Positions 9,546 to 20,004 of a stretch of 64,000 bases of DNA are shown here, piece by piece. The notes below the pieces were generated by a model. That model saw only the letters and a program-made list of their open reading frames with translations. It did not search any database and was not told the origin of the DNA. Numbering within the stretch: the stretch's first letter is position 1; every line of letters begins with the position of its first letter. The translations under genes were made by a program, and so were the position numbers. Source of the stretch: Kappaphycus alvarezii (taxonomy: Eukaryota; Rhodophyta; Florideophyceae; Gigartinales; Solieriaceae); contig NADL03000049.1 in NCBI GenBank assembly GCA_002205965.3, positions 434,001 through 498,000 on the forward strand. The letters run 5' to 3'.

Positions 9546-11008
9546 ATGCCATCTCGCCCCCTTCCCGCATTCTCTCCGTTCTCTTTTGAATCTTCCGCGC
9601 AACCCTCCCATTGCCCTCCCTCTCCGTCCATCGCATCCTGAGGACCTCCACCTCGCGAAACTGCTTTCTTCCTCCCACACCTCCCAATCCCCCGTTCATC
9701 TTCTGGTTCCATCTGATTATCCCCATCCTCTCAATTCCTTTCAGTCCTGTAAAGTTCACACCGTTCCAACCAAAAATACGTCCTCCTCCGCCCTTCGACC
9801 ATTCGTGCGAACCGCTCTGCAGAACGGTTTATCCACTGTCGTTCTATCCGATACTTCTGTCGACCGTATTCAGGCCGCCGTTCTTAAGCAACAGATACTG
9901 TCCGATCATACTATTCCTCATGATCTTCAAGTCGTTCCTGAAGGAGTCCTCACCTACCATCGCCCCCTTCTCCATCAGTCTCCGCAGCAACTTGAACATA
10001 TCCTCCCGGAACTCCCCACATACCCGCTCTCGTCTCTCTTCCCTTTTTGGCGACTCTATGTCTTTTTCTCAGCTTTTGTCACACACGGAAAACATTCATG
10101 ATATGATCGTCCACCGAAATTCCATGTCCGACTTTCTCTTGAAACAATGCGTCTTACAAGCCAGTCATTGGGGCTACCTCGCTGTCAGGCGCTCGCTGTT
10201 GGCCGAATGGTACCACTCCGATCGACGTTGCATCGCGCTACATGTCATATCGAGGCTCATCGCCCATGTCTCTGGGAATCCGGTCTCACCCTACGATGAA
10301 CAATTAGTCCGCTTGGCTGACGAGATCTTGCAAGTCAATCAAAAGGGAACCTTACAGAATATGCCAAAAGGAAGAACTGTCGGCGGTGTCGTTGTCCGCC
10401 CCGCCACCGGCCGCTTTGCCAAACGCCTGATTACTCGTCGCAGTCATTCGCACACTCAGGGAACGGAGGAGGTTATGCTTTGGGTTCGGGAGCCGGATCA
10501 GGAATCTGGTCGAATGCAGAGCAGACGCCTGAGAGGAAATTGGGCCTGCTTGCCACTACAAATTGATGGGCCGGGTGTGTATTGGGATGACCGTTTTGTT
10601 ATTCAGGTTAGTAGTCTTCAAAGAATGCGGCCCTTGGATGGAATGGAGGTGCTTTTGAGTGCGTTGGATGATGGTGACGAGACTCCGGATTGGGCCGCCG
10701 GAGACTTGTATGTCAGGCAGATGCGCAGGGTCGATTGGGATATGGTGGCCCGAGAGGTTGGTGGGGGGCAGGCTGTGCCATATCACTGTGTCAGAGGATT
10801 GCCCGCGATTTTTGAGCGCAATGGTGAAGGGGATGCCATTAACACCGTGGGCATGTTTCTTGCGTCACCCCATCTCGGCATTTCCGGCAGTGGTAATTTG
10901 GTGTTTACAGCTGTCAGGGTACCAAGGATTAGGTGTTTACCAAAACATATTGAGCCTGGCTTTTGTATGGACGACTTCAACGGGGGAGGGGAGGTCAGTG
11001 AAGCATGA
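9546..11008 (+). CDS. TilS-like (tRNA-Ile lysidine synthase family) protein, motifs degraded
   Basis: Candidate start ATG at 9546; the frame shifts near 9640 and again near 10050. Conserved TilS landmarks appear in order. Around 9800-9990 there is RPFVRTALQNGLSTVVLSDT...DRIQAAVLKQQ and then YHRPLLHQSPQQL, matching the helix after the HHxDDQxET motif and the RPLL segment. Then follows an R-N-S turn with helices (HRNSMSDFLLKQC). The C-terminal part has VYWDDRFVIQV, LYVRQMRRVDWDMV, RGLPAIFERNGEG and LASPHLGISG, like the 'LFDNRF', 'VRPL-x-x-x-DW', 'LPA-(I/L)' and 'LPTLGV' blocks of fungal/organellar homologues. TilS uses ATP to put lysidine on C34 of tRNA-Ile(CAU). Here the PP-loop SGGxDS is SHPEDL-like and the HHxDDQ is SDTSVDRIQ, so activity is doubtful. 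Identification is from memory of family patterns. Confidence 0.4.
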
Positions 11009-11316
11009 CCGGACGATAATGAGCAATCTCACTGAGTCACTACTGTCGGTTGCCGTGAGGGCGTTCACTCGCTGTCAGATTATGTCTCTCCTTTGCAGCA
11101 CTTGATGACATTCAATTTTGTTTAGGACTCCATACATGGAGCACTCAGACGACGTCCCGAGCAAGTTTGCCTCTGTTTTTGCTGTTAATCCAATCGGGCA
11201 ATTACACACCAGCTGCAATAGCTGCATTATATGCGTTTCTATCCTTGAAATACAAGCGCCACATATGTACCCCTGGCCTACTTGTAGTTCATTGCATTGA
11301 GCATCCTAGAGTAAGC
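11009..11316. other. Intergenic region
   Basis: About 300 bp between two plus-strand genes. I see no repeat or motif to name. An upstream stretch of open frame (11118-11300) has no recognisable product. Confidence 0.4.
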
Positions 11317-12939
11317 ATGAATCAATCGACTTCGCAATATCAAGTGCATATTCAATGTTTTGCAAGCAGTGACGAAGACGATGACGACCCCTTTTACGTG
11401 CGTGGGAAGGCCCATTGCAGGACGAGCTCCTCAACAATTGGGGAACCCGTCACATCATGTGATAGCGCCTCTTTGATATCCCAGATAACAAACCAAGTAG
11501 GCGCCACTCTTTGTCGATTAGTTCCAGCTTTTCCTCAATAGCCTCATCCGGGCGGGCAGCACTAAAGACGTCTTCTAGAAACCTTACTTCCGCAGAAGCT
11601 CTTAGTGTTTTCAAACGGTGTGTGGAAGTACTACGTCTTTTAAAAGACATCCGAGTTGTAGAACAGGCGGTTACACAATGAGGGCACTTAGCATCGCTAA
11701 AGTTGTAACTTGCAGTCAGGTTCTTGAGCATGATGTGATAGGGCCTGTTTCTCGCATTTTAGCGGCTCATCCAGTGAATTCTTCGTTATCAGAGGAGATT
11801 TGTCGCTTCTTGGCTCTGGTTTTTGAAAGGTCCAAGGCAGCGCGAAGTATCTTTCTGGAGGAAAATGGTGTTGAAAGTTTGCGAACCCTACTGGAGACCC
11901 ATTTCGAGCTTTACTCAAGCACTGTGGAGTCCGGAATGAAAGCCATGAGCGAGCTTTGCCGCGAGGGACATGTAGTGAGGACGGCAATATTTCAGTCACG
12001 TACTTTGGAGTGGATCATGGTTTGTGTGCGGCAGTGGCGGGCTGCGCGATCGTTACAGAACACTGCTTTGCAATGTCTCGAGCGAGCTGTGATGCGTGAG
12101 AAGACCAACAAAGACCACGTCGTTTCGCTGGGGGTGATCCAGGAACTGCTGTACCTGCTGCACCATTTCAACGATGATTGCGTGCTTCTTTACAGATGCA
12201 TCAAACTGCTGAATACCGTAATCGAATCAAACGAGGAGCACGCTCACCTGAGTCTTTCCGAGGGGATTATGGAGAGGGTCATTCATTCATTGAGACTCTT
12301 CCCGCACAAGCTGGAGCTAGTTTCTTGCGCATCAAAGGCAGTGGAGCTGTTGTGCCATGACGGCTATGGGCGTCAAAAGGCAGTGACGGAAAATTGCGCA
12401 GAAGTTCTTGTTGAGGCTTTCCAACAAACAGTGCTGCGGGGTAAGGATGTTGGGACCTCTTCCCATCGAAAAGCAGCGCTAAACTGCGTCGCAGCAATTG
12501 AATATCTCTCCCTTGAACCAACGACTCACGTCCAGCTTTTCCAAATCGAGCCCGTCAATGCTGTTGGGTGGACGACTTCTCAGTATGAGGACTACGTAGC
12601 GGTGGGAGAGGCTGCAGTTTCTTTTTTTCGGACAATAACTCTCGAGGCAAGCGACAGTTCAAGACGGAGTTTCTTTTTTGCAAGGAGGAGACCAAGTATT
12701 CCTATTCTGGAGCAAATCTTGAGAATCTCGGGAGAATCCTATGTAGGTACCCTGGAAATAGAAAGATCGCTGACAAAGTTTGCAACATGTTTTTAGAGGA
12801 GTGCACTGTTGGGCGCACAGCCCTTGTAAAAGGGACTTGCTCCGACTTGCCGGGTATCGTTCAGCAGGTTGTTGAGCTACAGCCGGCTGAAGATGACCTG
12901 ATAAACGTAGCAGTATCCCTAGTTATGAAAATTAGGTGA
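11317..12939 (+). CDS. ARM/HEAT-like repeat protein
   Basis: ATG at 11317 gives MNQSTSQYQVHIQCFASSDE with an acidic DEDDDD patch. The frame shifts near 11473, 11672 and 12780, each at a run of A or T that is one base short, and ends at the TGA before 12940. The ~540-residue product is mostly repeated amphipathic helices, for example ALSVFKRCVEVLRLLKD, AMSELCREGHVVRTAIFQ, TALQCLERAVMREKTNKD and CIKLLNTVIESNEEHAHLSL. The 'x-G-x-(I/V)-x-x-L-(V/L)-x-x-L' patterns (GVIQELLYLLHHF, GIMERVIHSLRLF) fit armadillo repeats. Such proteins are binding scaffolds; no partner can be inferred. The gene follows the TilS-like gene by ~300 bp on the same strand. Confidence 0.55.
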
Positions 12940-13522
12940 TACTACGTATCTTGATTGTAAACCGACATGCTTAAACTTATCAATACCATCAATTCGATTG
13001 GTATGCGTCCTTTTAGTGACTCGATTCATCGGAGCAAGGTAGATGAGGACTGATGCTGACAAAACTAGGACATAGATGCACTGAAACAAGTAGTACGAAC
13101 GAACAACTTTGACCTGAGTGCGGCTGGGATTGTCTGTAGAGGTTTAATCGTCTAATCGCGATACTCGACGAACTAAATCACGGTGGGGCGAAGATGTGTG
13201 GGCAACGAGGCCTGCATTGTTTACAGCAGATGCCTTATGAAAGCCATTTTTGGTCATAGCAAGTGTAATTAAAAACCTGTGCGAATCTACGCATGATCTT
13301 TTCTCAAGCGGCCTCTTTTGCAATGAGAACAAAGAGGTACCAACCTCTTTGCGACACTGGCCCATTTTTCAGTTCACTGGCCATGGCTACTTGTTCAGCC
13401 CAACATTGTACGAGAGCAGCATGCTGGAAACTTTTGTCAAGATTGTTTAGGATGTGAGTATTTGTTCAAACCTCATTTCTACGTGATATTCCGGTCTGAA
13501 ACAACCTTTGACAGGCAGTAGT
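12940..13522. other. Intergenic or uncertain coding region
   Basis: Both strands show short coding-like runs. On the minus strand, near 13330-13440, QHAALVQCWAEQVAMASELK is open. On the plus strand a canonical GTGAGT (13452) and TTTGACAG (ending 13516) could bound a 65-bp intron. I cannot decide which strand is real. Confidence 0.2.
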
Positions 13523-13872
13523 TCAAGTTGGGTTCACTGGTCTCACTAGATTTTGTGCTGAACCAATAGTGATGGCACTGCCAGCGAGCCTCAACAAAAT
13601 TTTCTTAGTGAAGTCGTAACTGGTGTGGTCAGCCTCCTGGAATGAAAAAGGCCTCTGATACTCCATCTGAGGGATTCGGGGAAACCGCGCACCTATTGTA
13701 CGCGCATTCGCATTTGCTCTGACTGAGTTTAACCAAGACAACAAACACTTGAGCATGGACGCGTACGCAAGAAAAATGGCCACAGTCGCAGCTATTTTAT
13801 TTCTGGAGCAACTTGATTGTCTAATTTGGCGGCTTGCAAACTTAGTAAGGCAGCTGAAATGGCGTGCCCCAT
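13523..13872 (-). CDS. Possible small membrane protein
   Basis: ATG at 13872 (minus) gives MGHAISAALLSLQAAKLDNQ, up to a run of four A near 13797. One extra A there would join it to AATVAIFLAYASMLKCLLSW, a likely membrane helix, then ARFPRIPQMEYQRPFSFQEA and a C-terminal amphipathic part (KKILLRLAGSAITIG). About 115 residues. No family recognised; an N-terminal helix plus one membrane segment is all that can be said. The C-terminus may continue beyond 13523 in another frame. Confidence 0.3.
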
Positions 13873-14452
13873 TGAAGGAAAAGCACAAAGTTTAAAAGCG
13901 GTACCGCCGATTCCATCGCTTATGCTTCATTCCTTTTTTTCACTTCCTTTTGCCCATCCTTCTCCTTTTCGTGATTGCTCTTCCGTTGAGCCAAGGTTCA
14001 ATTGTCATTTTAAATTTGATTTGCGATACAGTTAGGTGACCACTGGACAATAACGACGAAATACGAAACAGTGTCTTCTCCCCATTTCCTAACGCACACA
14101 ATTCGAATTATACGATGACGACATCATTGTTGCTCGTTTAGAAGCAGTTGCTGCAAGTCCCCACTGGAAGTTCAACACATGGAAAATACTGTTCGCAAAG
14201 ACTGCATTGCTTCGAAAGACGTGTAAAGTACACTGCCGGCAATATCTGCAACTTTCAGCCCTTCAACGCGCGGCCTCCGAAATACAGCAAATGGCAATTG
14301 TGGAAGGCTGCTATGAAACAAAACGCTCCTCACAATGGATATACAAGAAGAACATTGGGTCAGCAATTTGGCAGCAGTGAACGTGGAGGAACCAAGCAGA
14401 AATCCTCATCTGGACATACTGCAGACAAAGTGCTAGGATAGAAACAAGTGGT
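13873..14452. other. Intergenic region upstream of membrane protein gene
   Basis: About 580 bp between divergent genes. A plus-strand frame (14148-14441) is rich in polar residues and could be an upstream part of the next gene in another frame, but there is no support beyond openness. Confidence 0.3.
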
Positions 14453-16248
14453 GTGCCTAGTGATATATCGGGGGTTCGCTCTAGTCTCTTCCGCACACCG
14501 CGTCGTACCGATGATGCCACTCAAATAGACTCAGTATCTTCTGTTTCCAGTCATGAGCAAAAAGGAAGACCTCAACGTAAATACGAAGAAAACGACTATG
14601 ACGCTGTAGGCACTGTTTTTCTTGCTGGAGGTTTTCAGAGCGCTGAAATGAACGATATTATTACTGCCGCAAGGAATAATAAGAAAGGCAAGGGCAAACG
14701 CCGATATCCATTAGGAATTCCAATGTATCTACACTTTCCTTGCCCACGAAAATCATTGTATGCCGCAATTCTGCTTCTGCTCCTTTTTCTTATCCCAAAT
14801 GTTGCCGTAAGAATGACTTCGCGAGACGATTACCGTCGTATACTGGATGAAAACTCAACGCGGCTGATCATTGCGCGATTACTTCGGGCCCTAGAGGGTG
14901 ATGCAAAAGACCTGAGAGCAAAGGCTTTGTGGCACAATCACATAGTGATCACCGACACAAACCGAATTCTTGTCCCAGAGTCGTTTGAGAGCAGGTACAA
15001 CGCCGAGGTAGCCCCTGTGTTGGAAAATCATATGGACAAATTATGGGATGAAACGAAAACGAGCGATTTGGTATGTGACCCCGATGAGCATTTGCTATTG
15101 GGATTTTCTCTGACAAAGTCCGGTAATTTACCGGCAGGGTATCTTACGAACGCCCCTGCAAATTTCGATACCGGACAAAGCGGTGCATACAAGAAAAGCG
15201 AGTTTCAGATATTCGTGACCTTGCGTTGACGCTTCCCTCTGTTTCAAGCAGACACACCTTTGCAGTTCAGATGGGAGAAGATCGGGCCGCAAGGCATGAC
15301 AATTCCGATGTACCGACTCCGAGAAGGCTAATACCATTTGGCAAGATCACCAGTCCGTTGCAAATCGAACTCTCAGATGGTGCAAGACTTGTTCTGCAGC
15401 GATATTGTGGTAAAAATCGTGAAAATTTTGCCGAGGACCTTGACATATTACCGGTGACCAAGGAAACACAAGAATCATTACGATATACTGAAGCGACTCT
15501 TCTCTCTGTGGGCAAGATCGAGTGACCACTTTCTGGCAGCATCTGGGAACGTGTGGGACCGCCTGCAACTGTCCAGATTAGCAATGGATCCGCTCGATCA
15601 CTCCCGCCACACATTTTCACTGCACCAGTTGAGAGACATTCTGCTGCCCACGTTTCTGATATCAGCGCATACTGAGCCCATACAAGAACCTGACAAAATT
15701 GAGGTCAGTGCGTCGACAATAGAAGAAGAGGACGCAGAGGTGATACTAGTACCCAGCGGCGCAAAACCTCCGCTCCGCGACGGCAAATCCAGTCCCCAGA
15801 ACGAGTCAAAGACAGGACAAGTTTGACAGACAACAAAGCCGATACAACACACTACGACCACGACATCGGCGACATTGAAAGAGATAGTATCGACAAAGAC
15901 GACAAAAGCAATTCAAGGCGTTCTGCCGCTACCCCACAGCCCCCTCTTCAGTGCCCGCAACTGGCGGCAGCTCCAACGCACACGACGATGAGCCCTCAAC
16001 CCAGCAGACCACCAGCGACGTACCGGCGCAATCACAAGTGTCGGACGACGGGACAAGCGAGGAAAGCCATAGCCAATGCGAGCGTGCCTGCAGAACAGCG
16101 AGGAGAAGAGGACAGCGGCGAAAAGACGCAAGCCAAAGACAAGGCCAGTATCGCTGGCCCCGCAGCAGGATCCGGGCAAGACTGGAGCGGGCCGGGTGTT
16201 TTGCGCCGCGACGTTGCGACACAGGGCGCATGCGCAGCATGTGGGTAG
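14453..16248 (+). CDS. Single-pass membrane protein of unknown function
   Basis: The start is uncertain; the first frame opens near 14453 (the first codon is not ATG, so the true start may lie elsewhere). Residues about 1-95 are polar. A strong membrane helix follows (SLYAAILLLLLFLIPNVAV), then a ~330-residue soluble part. That part continues through frame breaks near 15200 and 15475, giving RDLALTLPSVSSRHTFAVQM, IPFGKITSPLQIELSDGARL and LKRLFSLWARSSDHFLAASG. An acidic stretch (EVSASTIEEEDAEVILV) precedes a low-complexity tail to about 16248 whose frame I cannot fix. The break at 15822 is again a T run one base short. The layout suggests a type II membrane protein with a lumenal domain. No enzyme motif is visible. 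Confidence 0.4.
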
Positions 16249-16620
16249 TGGTGGCGGTGGGGATGGCAGGCAGGGAAACGGGCAGGCAAGATATGATGGG
16301 GCGATTGCAGTGGGGGATGGGGCGGAAGGCAGTGGGGGGGCAGTTGGGGCGGGAGGGGTGGGGATGTGGCAGGAGGAGGAGGTGCGGAGGAGGAGGGTTG
16401 GGCAAGGTGGAGGTGTTGGACATCATTTGGATTCACGGGGGCCGCATGTGGGGGGCTGCAGTGGACGGGGGGGGTGCAGCAGCGGCCGGTTGCGGGTGGC
16501 GGTGGAGCCGCGGCTAGCAGGCATGTCGGGAGACGAGGTGGATGGCAGGTGAGCGATCGGGGTGGGACGGCAATGCCGTCGCAGGCAAGGGTGTACCGCT
16601 TGGCTCGCGAAATGTAGTTA
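16249..16620. other. G-rich low-complexity stretch
   Basis: The plus strand is very G-rich (runs of GGGG at 16337, 16438 and 16470) and can be read as Gly/Arg-rich peptide in more than one frame. It may be the end of the preceding gene or noncoding. Repeated G-runs make G-quadruplexes possible. Confidence 0.35.
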
Positions 16621-16737
16621 CACGTGGACTTGATGGTCAGTGACCAAAAGTAGGGGGGAAAGTAACGGTACTGTAAGTTTGTTCTGTGCTGTAATGTAGA
16701 TTTAGGGTTTGTAATACCTTTGGTGGTGTACTGGTTC

Positions 16738-16775
16738 TGTACGGTACGGTATTGTACAGTACTGTACAGTAGAGT
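16738..16775. repeat. TACTGTAC/TACGGTAC repeat tract
   Basis: Contains TACGGTACGGTATTGTACAGTACTGTACAG-type overlapping units. It lies upstream of the NET-domain gene, like the tract upstream of the TilS-like gene. Confidence 0.55.
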
Positions 16776-16813
16776 TTCTCGCGGCTACATTTATACCGAT
16801 TGCTTGATGCAGA

Positions 16814-16864
16814 GATGCCGATGCCGATGCCGATGCCGATGCAAATGCAAATGCAAATGCAAAT
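16814..16864. repeat. Hexanucleotide microsatellite (GATGCC)n(AAATGC)n
   Basis: About four GATGCC units run directly into four AAATGC units. In one plus frame this would encode MPMPMPMQMQMQ-type sequence. It lies 117 bp before the NET-domain gene and might be in its leader or an alternative N-terminus. Confidence 0.75.
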
Positions 16865-16980
16865 AACAATAGCTTCCGAGACGCAAGTACAGCTCCAGCT
16901 ACCGTATCCGGCTGCAGCGTATCCGCGAATCCCTTCACCTTCACCCTTAAACCCTTCACCCGCCCAAAGCTTCCAAGTGA

Positions 16981-17543
16981 ATGAATCCGCCACCTCCACC
17001 GTCATCCGCACTCGAACCACAACCTCCGCCCTCCACTCCACACGCCCAAACCAAACAACAACAAACTACCACCACCCCCATCTTCCGCACCTACCCCTTT
17101 CCCCCCCCCACCCAACCCCTCACCTACCCCCTCCCCCCGTCCAACAACCCCCCCCTCCCACCCACCACGCCTTTCGAAAACGCCTCCTCCAACGCTGCAA
17201 GCAGCAAACCCCCTCCCAAAATCACCCCTCCCTCCCTCCCCACCCACCGCAACACCCGCCGCAAACTCCACCAACTCCACCTCCACCGCGTCCGTCTCAT
17301 CGCCGCCGAATTCCGCACCGCCGTCACAACCCAAGATCGCATCCAGCTCAAGCAAGATCTCACCACCCTCCCACACTCCACCCTCCGCCACTGCTTCCGC
17401 CTCCTCACCCGCTCCCTCCCCGCTTCTACCACCCCACGCGCCAACTCCGCGTCCACATGCATGCCATCCCCGACCCTCTCGTCCGCGAGTTGCAGTTGAT
17501 CGTCATGCTCCATCGCGGTCACTTGCAACTCCCGTCCGACTGA
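16981..17543 (+). CDS. Proline-rich protein with C-terminal NET domain
   Basis: ATG at 16981 opens a Pro/Thr/Ser-rich N-terminus of ~90 residues. A helical segment follows (RRKLHQLHLHRVRLIAAEFR), then a block with the pattern of the extraterminal (NET) domain of BET proteins: L-x-x-LPHSTLRHCFRLL, a central basic loop, and IPDPLVRELQLIV, comparable to 'LPxxxLxxVVxII ... I-E-I-D-x-x-x-L-x-P-x-TLREL-x-x-Y-V'. The NET part crosses a frame break near 17420 at a C run that is one base short; stop at 17543. NET domains bind short peptides of chromatin regulators such as histone chaperones and methyltransferases. No bromodomain precedes it, so this is a stand-alone NET protein or the end of a longer gene. 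Confidence 0.45.
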
Positions 17544-18146
17544 CCCCTCTTTCCCCTTTCTCACCCATCCCCGCAATCTCACTGCCCAACTCTGCACGCC
17601 ACCGCCATCGCCACCGACACACTGCCCGCATTTCTGATTCCGTGACGGGCCACCGCAACTCGCTTCCAATGTACACTTGTTTCGTGCCCTATCCACACTC
17701 TAGCTGGTCGGAGATAATCTTCTATACCAGGCCTTCGAGACGGGACCTGAGCAACCGGAAACATGCCTTCGCAAGCACAAAGGCCACCCTCCCGCCGCTC
17801 TCCACCGTTTTCGTCTAGCAAATTAGTCATCTAAGCAAAGTTTCTCTTAAATTCATGCGTCGTCATTTTTACCGCACCATCAGTCTACCCTCAGGTTCTA
17901 CGTTAATTTCGCAACCTAACGATTCGAAAGTTCACTCTCTCATCTGGGTGCGGTCATATCCCTCACCTACCACTAAAATCTCAAGCCTCAACTGAGTTAG
18001 TCGCTGCGAGGCAGACTTATCTCTCACCTCAGACCAACCACCTCAGCTCCCCATCGTCCCGTTGCGATGTCGTACAGATGTGTACAAAGCATGAAAAAAA
18101 AAGTGTAAAACTCCGCTACCCCCTTCCTGTCCTTGATTAGTTTTCA
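17544..18146. other. Intergenic region between convergent genes
   Basis: About 600 bp between the 3' ends of the NET-domain gene (+) and the lysyl-tRNA synthetase gene (-). There are short open frames only (minus 17579-17830) and no recognised product. Confidence 0.45.
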
Positions 18147-20004
18147 TCACGCCTCTCCTTTCGGTTTCATCGCCGGGAATAGCAGAACTTCCTTGATGGA
18201 ACAATTATCAGTCAGAAACATCGCCAAACGGTCAATTCCGAGGCCCATCCAGCAGTGGGCGGCAACCCGTATTCAAGTGCAACGCAAAAGTCTTCATCAT
18301 GCGGCATGGCTTCCGCATCACCGCTGCTCACATCCATTTGCGTCGCTCTGAACCGCTCCGTTGCACTTCCGGGTCGTTCAGCTCTGTGTAGGCATTGCAC
18401 AGCTCCTTCCCGTTCGCAAAGAGCTCAAAGCGCTCAGTCATTCCGTGCATCGACCGGTGTCCCTTCGCTAAGGGAGACATTATTTGCGGGTGATCGCAAA
18501 TAAAGGTGGGGTTAACACACTCTGGTTCAATGTATTCTCCTACGAGCTTGTCTAGTAGTCGAGCAGTGGTGCGAGGCTCTTCACAGTCGAGCTCCAGTTT
18601 CCCCAGGAGATCATCCAGTGCCATTCTTGTTTCCTCGGAATCAAGATTTTCTGGAATGCAGAAAGATGGATCGTTCAGCACTGCACGAAGTTTCTCATTC
18701 AGTGCAGACACCATTGACACCCTTTTGAAGGGAGGAGTGAAATCAATATCAACGACGCGGCCCGGCTTCCCATCTGGGTGGTACACAATCTTGAAACTTC
18801 CTGTTAGCTCCATTACCATGCTTGACAGCATAGTCTCAGTGATGGTCATGAGATCGTTGTAATCGAGATAGGCAGCGTAAAACTCACATGCCGTAAACTC
18901 CGGGTTGTGCGTCAGATCAATGGACTCATTCCGAAAATTCCTGCCAATCTCGTAAACCCTCTCCAAACCACCCACAACCAACATTTTGAGATACAACTCC
19001 GGTGCAATGCGCATGTACATAGTTGTCTTCAAATCTTCGTGAAACGTCGTGAACGGCCTCGCGGTGGCTCCTCCTGGAACTGCGCTCATCATCGGTGTCT
19101 CGACCTCCAGAAAGCCCCTGTCGTCCAGAAAGCGACGTATAAATTTGATAATCCTACTGCGTCTGGTGAACACATCTCTGGTTCCTTGATTCACGATCAA
19201 ATCCAGGTATCGCTGCCTGTATCTTACTTCTGAATCAGTGAGCCCCTGTTCAATTTTCGGTAACATGTGCAGGCAGCTAGAAAGCAAAATCATTTCACTG
19301 ACAAAGATGCTAAACTCGCCCTTGCGGCTCTTACCGGGACCCCTTCACGCCAACGATATCACCCCTCCTCAAGTTGCTGTGTGTGCTCAAAAAGCTGTCA
19401 CCACCTCTCTTTGCATCTGCAATGACTTGAATCTTAACACCATCACCTCTGAGATCGTAAAATACCAGGCGATTACCGGCCGCCCGTTTCGAATACAGCC
19501 TTCCGGCGAGTCTAACTTCCGTACCGTCAAGTTGCTCGCCATCATTGACCTTGTCCTGAAATTTACTCTTAAACTCTGGGATGGTCATGTCAACGTGGTA
19601 TTTATGAGGGTAAGGATTCCGCCACTGTCCTTGGCAGATTTAACAGCAGCCTTTCGATTGGCAATGTACTGCGAAGGGTCCAAGTTCTCCCCGGATTCGC
19701 TCAAAACCGGTCCTTCAGCGGTGGCAGTGCTCGATACATTGCCACTTGCTGCTTTCATGCTCTCAGCGCGTTTGACTGCTTTCTGTGCCACCTCTATTGC
19801 CTTACGATGGGCCTTCTGCCTCCTCTTGAGCTCATTCTTGGACAAACCTTCCTCCGCTGCTGCAGCGGCTGCAGTTTCAATTGCGTCGAGCAACTCGCGT
19901 GGAGCATTGGTGAGCAAGGACAACGAATCGGCTTTTTCTGTAAGAGGAGATGGACGGGGTAATGCTGATGAGTTATCTTTCCTGACCTGTTCGGAGGCGT
20001 CCAT
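18147..20004 (-). CDS. KARS: Lysyl-tRNA synthetase, cytosolic class II type
   Basis: Charges tRNA-Lys with lysine. ATG at 20004, stop at 18147, ~620 residues, normal for the eukaryotic enzyme. Order: a Lys/Ala-rich N-terminal extension ([20 protein letters not shown]); the OB-fold anticodon domain (NPYPHKYHV at the join, [32 protein letters not shown]); then the class II core. Motif 1 region is [20 protein letters not shown], motif 2 is [24 protein letters not shown], and motif 3 is [15 protein letters not shown]. Lys-specific residues such as [15 protein letters not shown] are present. Frames break at about 19600, 19305, 18350 and 18225; each is restored by adding one base (two at 19305) to a short A, C or G run. 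This looks like consensus error in a live gene. No intron needed. Confidence 0.9.

Noticed and set aside
13250..13610. Plus-strand two-exon gene with GTGAGT...ACAG intron
   Set aside because: The upstream exon does not stay open into the splice site in a frame that fits the downstream part, and the minus strand looks at least as coding.
16637..17696. Minus-strand frames opposite the Pro-rich gene
   Set aside because: Gly/Arg/Val-rich reverse complement of C-rich DNA; the NET pattern is on the plus strand.
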